The notes beneath the pieces were generated by a model. The model saw nothing but the letters and a program-made list of their open reading frames with translations, was not told the DNA's origin and did no database searches. From Lotus japonicus (taxonomy: Eukaryota > Streptophyta > Magnoliopsida > Fabales > Fabaceae), in contig NC_080044.1 in the NCBI RefSeq assembly GCF_012489685.1, forward strand, positions 47,988,964-48,052,963: a DNA stretch of 64,000 bases, read 5' to 3'. This document shows, piece by piece, positions 56,163 to 64,000 of this stretch. Position 1 is the first letter of the stretch, and every line of letters begins with the position of its first letter. The translations under genes were made by a program, and so were the position numbers.

Positions 56163-56943
56163 TGTGTAAACCAGGTATCTCCTCTGATGATTTAGCTAAT
56201 ATATATAAAGAGTGTGGACGCCAATCAATATATAGTTAATTAGATAACAAGATTTCCGCCATTTTGTTAGATTTTGGGCAGCCTATAAATGTATAATAAA
56301 CCTCGTTTTGATCGTCCTAACCGGCCAACACGTCACTCATTGGCTCGTCCAAGATAATACTGGACCTAATGATAATTTGAGCCAACCAACCAGAACAACC
56401 AGAACAGGAGCCATAACTTAGCATGTAAATGCAATGCAATGTCAAATTAGACACATTTGTAATGCCGAATATAATGGAGCATTAATTAACAATCAGTTGG
56501 AAATGTAGTGCGGGCAATCCAAGACAATAACCATTTCAAACTCTTACGCAATCCGCGATACATATTCATTTTAGTTGGCTTATGGCCGAAACAAAGTTGC
56601 AGAGCGTCATGGATGGTGCACATTGACATGACCAAATGTTGCTGAGAAAGTGGTAGGTCTTGTGAATGGGGAGAGATGATCAAAGATGGGGTCTGGTACA
56701 TAGGTTCTTATGATGGTTGAGTTGAGGTCGAGAGGGTGTGGCTAGGTTTCTGTTAGTTGTGGGTGTTAATACGTCTTGAAGTTCAGAAAGTATAATAATT
56801 TTTAACGTGCTGAGAAACCGCTTGATGAAATGCTTCAGAGAAGTGATAGGAGGATAATTTCTACCAAGGAAGAACACTGAGAGCCCTAAGATCTAAAGCT
56901 AAGAAAAATAAAGAAGAAAGACATTTGATCAATTTTCTGGTAC
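56163..56943. other. Spacer with short minus-strand frames of unknown nature
   Basis: Two minus-strand frames (56877-56680 and 56701-56486) follow one another but show no known domain. No confident call. Confidence 0.35.
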
Positions 56944-57171
56944 TGGTCTGATATGGGACGAACCAATTTATTTAACAATTGGGCTGACCCGAATTATGTA
57001 TCAAATGGGCCGGGAAACCCATGGTCCAACCGGACCAAAACCCAAGTTATAAATAACAGGCACCACCCAAGCGGTAGGGGGACCTATCATTTCACACATT
57101 TTTACTTGTTTGCTTACTTTCGCTTGCTCTCTAAATTGGTTAACCCTAGTCTGTAGTTCCATACCGGAACA
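56944..57171 (+). repeat. 5' LTR of a third Tat-type element
   Basis: 228 bp from TGGTCTGATATGGGAC to ..CCATACCGGAACA. The text is homologous to the LTRs at 45066 and 50625 in the opposite orientation (CCCATGGTCC, CACCACCCAAGC). TTATAAATA near 57045 is the LTR TATA box. The primer site TTGGCGCCCACCGTGGGGCC follows at 57172. Confidence 0.8.
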
Positions 57172-57226
57172 TTGGCGCCCACCGTGGGGCCGAAGGAAAT
57201 TTTCCTGGGTTCATTTTTTCACCACA

Positions 57227-57615
57227 ATGGTGACTCGATCTGGAGCGAATGGAGAGAGGAACCATGTCCCACAGGATAATGTTCCTCCTGATGTTCTTCA
57301 ATGGATTATGGATGATCTTAATGATCTCCGTCAGCACAACCAGCAGTTACAAAATCAACTTACTGATCTTAATCAGACTCAGGGGCTACGAGAGGGCGAT
57401 CGACGAATGGCTGAGACGGTGGTGGATTTTCAACCTTTCACGGAGGAAATAGCAAACACAACCGTCCCAGACAACTTGAAGACACTAAAACTTGATTCTT
57501 CTTACGGCGATACTGACCCAAAGGACCATTTGGTGTATTTTAACACGAAAATGGTTATTGTGGGGGCATCGGATGCGTTGAAGTGCAAAATGCTTCCATC
57601 AACTTTCAAGAAGTC
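57227..57615 (+). pseudogene. Tat gag, 5' part, cut by a long-LTR insertion
   Basis: Starts MVTRSGANGERNHVPQ and runs through VVDFQPFTEEIANTTVPDNL and DPKDHLVYFNTKMVIV to LPSTFKKS, where a TGTAACACCC LTR enters at 57616. It is close to the gag at 11599-12246 (MVNRSGANGRDNHVNHEN..). The rest of gag and pol is not seen in the window. Confidence 0.9.
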
Positions 57616-59370
57616 TGTAACACCCTCTAAACCCCGCATAATAATATATCATAAATCAGAGTAAAATGCATAACACAGAGGGTGTCACACTTATTCTCCA
57701 GAAACATAAATCAAAACATCTGTCATGCTCATAATAAATATATAAATTTTCCAACTTTAATGTCGCAACATCATATGCCTAGCACAGCGGATTTATTTCA
57801 ACTCCAAAATTTAACATAAAGAGAGTTCATAGGTAACTCTTAACATCAAGGTACAAAACTAAACGTTTCCCGGTGTTACATAACAGAGTGTGACTCCCCT
57901 AACTAAACCGTAAATGAAAGACTAGCTCCTCCAACTAACCCTCGCGAGAAGCTCCACTATCTTCGGTACCTGAGCGATGTCGCATAGAACATCATTCCAA
58001 CAGAAGGGTGAGAACTCATATCATATGGATAAGCATAATAATAAATAATGTAAAAGCTTATCTATGCTCCACATAAATTACTCACATTCACTAACAAATA
58101 ATAAATTATGTAATTTTAACATAATTAATCAAGTTCACAGTTATGGCAAATACTCCATAAATTATAGCTCAATTAGAACATATATAATAGTCTCTAATTA
58201 CCACCACATCAAATCTCTCCAAAAATATCACCATAACACATATGACTCAAGTGAGACCCGTGCAAATGCCTTTGGTACCAAAGTTGTTATCCTTAGCGGT
58301 ATCACCGCGTCCACTCCAGACAGATAACCACCAATAAAGCCCTCGCTCTAGGCTTCAAAACCACTCCAGTTTTGGGACAAGTCACTAGCCTCCACGAGAA
58401 CTAGCAAACATTGCCTCTTGACAACTATGCAGTGTATTGTGCAAAACTCAACTAACATATGCATATTCAGACCATCTCCAAGTCCTAATTATTTTAGCAT
58501 ATTCATCACCAGTTGCACAAAACACATATTACATGTTATCAATTATACAACTTGCAATCACAACAACTTAGCATCTCAAACATAACATCAATTCAGAAAC
58601 AACATCATATAATGATTATTAAAAATAGATGTAAATTAAATATAATTCATATATAACAGGTTCTGCAACTATTTCCTAAAGACTGGATTTCTCTCTAAAT
58701 TTTCCCAAAAACTCGCGACATGCTCATGCTCGCCATCTCGCGACATCTCACTGCACAACTCGCCATCTCGCGACATCTCACGACATCTCACGACATCTCC
58801 CTACGCAACTCGCCATGTCGCTGAATAACTCGCCATGTCGCTGAATAACTCGCCATGTCGCGACATCTCACGACATCTCCCTACGCAACTCGCCATGTCG
58901 CGACATCTTCCAGCGCAACTCGCCATGTGCGCGCACCACACATCTAATGAACTATTAAACAGATGTAAATTGTCAAATATACTCAGAAAAATCTAATATT
59001 TTTATCATGGTTCCGTATACACGTTTTGTAAACCTCTATAAATTTTCAAGTCACAATTCGAAGTACAAAAATCAGGAAAAATCGTACACTAACCGCAGTT
59101 CGTAAGAAACTGGACAACTTAACCTATACTCACTAAAATACACATAACTCGAGCTACAGACGTCGGAATGACGTGAAACCAGTGGCAAAAGTTTCGTAAC
59201 AGAAAAACCTACAACTTTTATGAAAACTACTTCTTCAAATTCGGCCATTAACATAGCACGAAAAAGGGTACAAGAGAACGTAAATTTCTGCGCATCATGC
59301 AAGCCTATCATCTACCCCCAAAATCATCTAAAAACCAAACCCTAACTATTTCAATTTGGGAGTTTTTGCT
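57616..59370 (-). mobile_element. Long-LTR (Tekay-like) fragment inserted in gag
   Basis: The left edge TGTAACACCCTC is the inverted LTR 3' end; the five bases before it are AAGTC. The right edge is blurred at the start of a SIRE-like fragment, and no matching AAGTC followed by gag was found. It is therefore truncated or followed by a rearrangement. No ORF. Confidence 0.6.
58690..58930. repeat. CTCGCCATSTCGCGACATCT minisatellite
   Basis: About ten imperfect units combine CTCGCCATCTCG/CTCGCCATGTCG with CGACATCTC. GC-rich within AT-rich LTR, 1.1-1.3 kb from the LTR 3' edge. Confidence 0.85.
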
Positions 59371-59955
59371 GTAAGATCAAGGTTTGATCAGTGGTTGCAT
59401 CTCTATGTTTTGATGATTACAATTAAGGTTTGTGATGATGAACAATTGTGGTACCCTAACGTTTGTCTTTTTAAGCTGTGACAAACAGGTTCTGAATCTG
59501 ACCCAAGCCTATTCGTTCAGAAGAAGAAGAACCAAGGGTTACTAAAAAGAGAGCTCATTATCCTACCATGTTCGTTCTGAACAGTGGCAAATACTTCAGA
59601 AGTTCTGAAGATGGAAGCTCTCAAGAAGATCTGAAGAACTCAAGTCAGAAGTTCTGAAGACCAGATGTTCCAGTGGAACGGTCCAGAAGCAGAAGACTCA
59701 AGTTCTGAAGACTTGCAAGAAGTTGGTTCTGAAGTTCCAAGCTATTCTAGCTCTGACGATCAGAAGTTCTGAGGAACTTGTTCAGAAGCAGAAGTTGCAT
59801 GGTCAGAAGACTCCAAGCTTCAATCTGACCATGATCAGAAGCTTCACCTACATTCATCTGAAGCTCCTTGATCTCAAGTCAACCGGTGAGAGGACAAGTC
59901 GCTATCACAGTACATCATCGTACAAGTCTCAGTCTGTGTATGGCCCAAGTTTTTC
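59371..59955 (+). mobile_element. SIRE/Maximus-like copia LTR fragment
   Basis: GATCAGTGGTTGCATCTCTA and TGTTTTGATGATTACAAT are typical of the start of legume SIRE-type LTRs. 59590-59830 is dense in TCAGAAG/TCTGAAG, also a mark of that family. No coding part. Confidence 0.5.
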
Positions 59956-59989
59956 AGTTTATACCAAGTGAATAAATTCTTATTCACTA

Positions 59990-62900
59990 GTAGGTTTGAT
60001 GCATGGCGAAGGGAAACCTGAACAAGAGTTTAGTAAATGAAATAAATGTATGAAGGAGAAAGTTCAGGAAAAGTCTGAGGTTCGTATTGAAGTCGATAAA
60101 AGTTATAGCACGATCGTTTTACGCTTAAACCTAGGTCAGAAACCCTAGTATATAGCTAATTTTCACTTTTAGGCACGACGGAAGTTAATTCCAAAAATCT
60201 TCAGAGAAATGTTAGAACTTCTCTTTTTCCATATATCACAATCGTTTCGAGGCGAAACTCTAGGATCTACGAACGTCCGATTCCAATCATCGGAAGTTTG
60301 CCGAAACCGAATCCCTGGTATTTCAAAACCCTAGAATTTCTCGACAATGAAGACTTTATCTATTCAGAGCTTCAAATGAATATTCTACACGCGTACACCC
60401 ATTTCTCTTGATGATTTCAATCTTTCTTCCGAAGGAAGTTTTCTATTCCGACATTCGATGCAAAAAGCAACTTATCGGGTAAAATAGTTTTATACCGACT
60501 ATGCATTAGTTGCCAAAAATACAAGGAGACCTCTTTATAGTTTTGGAATTCTTTTGCCAAAACATATCTATTAATTCACGGAGAATGACGCCGGAAAAAT
60601 CAGATTCGCGAAACTTTCATTTTCCCGCGAATTTCCATCTTCTATATATAGCAAACAAGTGAGAAAAAAACACAAAACTCCTCCATTTTCTCTCCTCAAG
60701 GCCGCGAGTTCATCCAAGGAAGAAGGAAGAAGAATTTTCTTCATTACTTGCTTGATCGTTGATCCGTTAGTTGCTGCTTCAAGGTTTCGAGGTATAGTCG
60801 CTAATCCTTACCTCTGATCGCTTTTTCCATAACTTTTCTGTAGAGTTTTCTGAGCGGATAGTTTATGGGTTTTTGCAAAACTATCCTGAATCTTTCATTT
60901 CTGATTCTAAACCTCTTCCTTATGCGCCCAAGATCACTTCTGCCGGGTTAGATTTTCCGTTATGTCGCCGGAATTCCGCCGGAATCAATTTGAGCCTAAA
61001 ATACCCATTTTTGGGGTTTTTGGTGTAAAGCTTCAACCTTTAGGCTGAAAACTATCGCCTTAGCTTAGTGCTAGTAGGATTAGTTGTCATAAACGTCGTT
61101 GGTGACGTCCCTGCAAAATTTTATTTTTGGGATTTCAGTTTTGAAAAATCCTAAGTTAAAAATCATGACTAAAATACCCCTGCGACAGTTTTTGATCCGA
61201 TAATTTTTTCCGAGTTCAGAATACCCTTAGTTACGGCTTATGAAAGTATAGGAACCAAGTTTGATCGAAGAAAAACCGAGCCCCATAATTGCACAAAGTG
61301 GCCGAGCCCTATTAGGGGGGAGGAGGAAAATTTCCTTTTCCGAAAACTTGTCTTTCGCGCTAGATTATCGTACCTTAGAGTATAGATTACTTCGAGTAAC
61401 CTTAGTAAGTATCGATAGCTTAGTTTTCGATAGATTCTGATAGTATTTCTGTGGTTTTGCTCTAAAGGTGATTTTGAGGAATTCCCAGAGGAGCAAGCCT
61501 TTGATTGTGAACAAGTGTTAGGAGATCGTCCTGGAGAATCTACAGGTGAGGGCTTCTCACTGAATCTCTAGTTGATGCTTAGGGTCGATGTTTCGACATT
61601 GTTTACTGTTTATGCACTGGAATTGTGTGTGATTGGAAAATGTTTTCTGAGGCTTCGGCTGACAATGTAGATGATTCATCTACTGAATGTTTTTGAGATT
61701 GTCTTACATGCTATGTGCTATGTGGGTAATCTAGGATGTGTGGTGCATGCTTTATATGCTAAGTGCTAAGTGTTTATGATGCGATTTATTGATATATGAC
61801 CTGTTGTTGATTGTGATGATTTAAATATGCTCTGTACTGGAATCTGAGATTCTGAATGGTGAGAATAGCGGGCAGGTCATGCCGATTTTATTTTGAGAGT
61901 TTTGAGAAAGTTTGATAGGACGAACGAGGTTCGGGCCTTAATTTTGTTTAGTGGATCGAGACATCCTCTGGAAGCGACTTGGGATTGGGAGATCCTGAAA
62001 ATGTATAAGACTTGCGATAAGACAAAATGGAATCTATTTTATAAAGAAAATTCATAAGACCTTAAGTAACCTCAAAATCTTTAAGTAATGATAACAACCT
62101 CGAAGGAAGGCATTGGAAGTCAAATCATAGTTTTGGAAAAACGAGGAGTGTCGTCGGATCCAAGTGTTGAGTTTGTTGTTGTGCTGTTGGAGCAGCGTTT
62201 GTTGTTGTGCTGTTGGAGCAGCGTTTATTGTTGTGCTGTTGGAGCAGCGTTTGTTATTGTGCTGTTGGAGCAGCGTTTGTTGTGGTGCTGTTGGAGCAGC
62301 TATGTGTCGTTATGAAGTGTGTCTTTTGGTCGCAGAATCGACTTTACCTTAGGGTAAGCTTTTAGAGACTTTAACTTCCCTAGAACACGTGGCGACGTGT
62401 CGAGTGAGGACGGAGACGTTGTTTGACTAATCATTTTGCATACATGCAACATTAATGAGGTATTAACACAGGACGTACTCTGGACCTCGTCGGTTTCCAA
62501 AATGGTCATAAGACCCGGAATGCCGTGAAAGAGCGTTTATAGACGTCTCTTGTAGCAGACCGAAATGGCAGACCTACGGGTTTACTGCTGATCTGGCTAC
62601 CTTTGTGTGGTGTAAGAGGCACGCGGGCCGAAATGGTTCCACCGTGGCTGGTGTTAGGGCTGATCCGTTTGATGTCCATCCCTTTCCGGAATGCATGTGG
62701 TTAACTGGGTTAACCTGCATATCATTTCATGCAACATGCATACTGACTTAGTGATGAGTGTGTTTGATACTTGTTAATTATATTTGAGGCATGTTAACTG
62801 TGATTTATCGTCGTTTATATTCATCATGAGATATGCAACCCTGGGATGTTATCCCTAGCTAAAAGCCTAAGTGGCTATCCTATTATCTGTATCTATCCTT

Positions 62901-63624
62901 GCTATTATTTACATAATTCTTTGGAGTTGACCCTCGCGTCTTCTGTGTGTGCTTTGGCGAACAAACGCCCTTTGTCAGATGTCTTTGGCGGACTAGTTCA
63001 CGACGGTTCACCCTTCGGGGGAAACTAGAGTTGGGATGCTGGAACAGGAGCGCATCGCGATAGCGAGCGGAGGACGGAGGATGTACCTAGACTTAGTCGT
63101 TCTGGATTCAGATTCGGACGACGATCATGCTAGCATGTAGGATTGAGTGTTAGTGTGAGCTCCTCGAGATGGGATTAGTGTAGGAGTAGAGTCTTAGCTC
63201 TGAACATCATTTGTTTCATTCGGGACAGGGTAGTTTCCCACCTATAGCTTTTTGTGTGGTTTCGTTACGGGAATCACAGAGAGTTGGTTGGACTTAGGGA
63301 GTCTTGTTTCAGGCCGATGGGCCAGCTTATTCTCATTTTGAGGGATAGTGTTGCGGACACTTAACCTTTTCTTTTGGTTTGTACATTTTGCCTACGGGCG
63401 TTACACTTTTCTACTTTCCGTCACTGGAGGTTACTCGTGACGAGGTCGCTACTTACAGCGGGGAATGTTATATGTATTGTGTATTAGTTCTGTTACCTTT
63501 CGCATTTGGGTTTTATTTATTTCAGTCTTGTCTTAGTTATTATAAAAAAAAAAAATATTTACGTTTTTCCGCATTAAGTTTATTTTGGTTACTAAAGTGA
63601 CGCCACCGAAATCGGGGTGTTACA
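59990..63624 (+). repeat. 5' LTR of a Tekay/Del-like retrotransposon
   Basis: A long LTR of about 3.6 kb, homologous to the solo LTR at 30196-34203 (opposite strand). It ends ATCGGGGTGTTACA at 63624. A TATATATA at 60643-60650 is the likely LTR TATA box. The left edge is uncertain by tens of bases. Confidence 0.75.
62173..62300. repeat. 27-bp minisatellite, 4.7 copies
   Basis: The unit is TGTTGTTGTG CTGTTGGAGC AGCGTTT. Being a multiple of three, it keeps open frames on the plus strand. It lies about 1.3-1.45 kb from the LTR 3' edge. Confidence 0.93.
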
Positions 63625-63627
63625 TTG

Positions 63628-63640
63628 TGGTATCAGAGCA
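63628..63640 (+). promoter_or_regulatory. Primer-binding site (initiator tRNA-Met)
   Basis: TGGTATCAGAGCA lies three bases after the LTR end. Confidence 0.9.
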
Positions 63641-63836
63641 CGGTCGAGTCTTTCGGGAGTTGTTGGGGAATAGGTCTTCTGTGCTAGGTTGTGTGACTCT
63701 GCAAAGAGTGAAAATTGATTGTCTGCAAGCGATTTTTCGCTTAAAAATTGATTGAAGTTATTGCTTAATCATATTGTATAGTTATGGAAATGCTATCTTA
63801 TGATGAGTACTAACTGTTTGTCTAACTTAACAGAAC

Positions 63837-64000
63837 ATGGTGAACACTAACCAGTTAGCTGAGATGATGGCCACTATGGCCCAAGCTGTGACGGCGCAAG
63901 CAAACGATAATGCCATGAGGCGTGCTGCTGAAGAAGCACGTGAACAACATCAGCGCCAGAGGGAAGTAACTCTGGACCAGAATAAAGGCCTCAATGATTT
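63837..64000 (+). CDS. Gag start of the Tekay/Del-like element (runs off the window)
   Basis: ATG at 63837, about 210 bp after the LTR. The open frame to the window edge starts MVNTNQLAEMMATMAQAVTA and is rich in Ala, Arg, Glu and Gln (AAEEAREQHQRQREV), typical of the N-terminus of Tekay/Del gag, which forms the virus-like particle. A preceding TTTGTCTAACTTAACAG could be a splice acceptor. Only 54 full codons are visible. Confidence 0.8.
   Translation, partial: MVNTNQLAEMMATMAQAVTAQANDNAMRRAAEEAREQHQRQREVTLDQNKGLND

Noticed and set aside
62088..62352. Plus-strand ORFs with Leu/Cys/Val repeats
   Set aside because: They exist only because the 27-bp minisatellite has a length divisible by three.

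Overview
This is nuclear DNA of a flowering plant, and a legume is the best guess. The evidence is AT-rich spacers, GT-AG introns, many plant LTR retrotransposons, LINEs, MITEs and TRIMs, and no bacterial-style operons. The legume assignment rests on the overall style of the repeats and is not proven. Only two host genes look intact. One is an NPF6.3/NRT1.1-like nitrate/chloride transporter on the minus strand (five exons, 19115-25265). The other is an intronless hybrid proline-rich cell-wall protein on the plus strand (54183-54653). Almost everything else is mobile DNA, much of it nested.

Layout from the left. 1-477 is a broken LINE ORF1 (DUF4283 type). 2332-13582 is a short LINE-derived element holding only an ORF1 (RRM plus basic C-terminus), bounded by an 18-bp target duplication. 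It is split by a complete, young 9.6-kb Ty3/gypsy Tat-lineage retrotransposon (2930-12526, minus strand, CCCCC target duplication, 225-bp LTRs that differ at one site). That retrotransposon carries gag, protease, RT, two RNase H domains and integrase. On the opposite strand it carries a second gene with its own TATA box, a 5'UTR intron and a coding intron. 14489 to about 18700 is a long-LTR (Tekay/Del-like) fragment broken by other insertions. The NPF gene follows, with a 3.9-kb last intron that contains a SINE. 26075-28210 has TRIM elements and a hAT transposase relic. 30151-34674 is a TRIM with a 4.0-kb solo LTR nested in one of its LTRs; both target duplications are intact. 34845-39190 is a degenerate Ty1/copia element. 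39653-40414 is a MITE with an internal 94-bp tandem array.

43162-51692 is a compound structure. A 537-bp tandem duplication is followed by about 0.86 kb of flank, then a gag-pol-less relative of the Tat element (45066-50833), then a second copy of the same flank that keeps the empty insertion site. This is best explained by unequal exchange between an occupied and an unoccupied allele. After the proline-rich protein gene come a Mutator-type element with long inverted repeats (55060-56153, 9-bp target duplication), a 5' LTR plus gag start of another Tat element cut by a long-LTR insertion (57616), a SIRE-like fragment, and finally a long LTR with its primer-binding site and the start of a Tekay-type gag running off the window end.

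The observations most worth following up are: the spliced antisense gene inside the Tat element and its gag-pol-less relative; different minisatellites at about the same place in four long LTRs; an ORF inside the long LTR that is partly conserved in a second LTR; and a Tyr in place of the nitrate-binding His in the NPF transporter.
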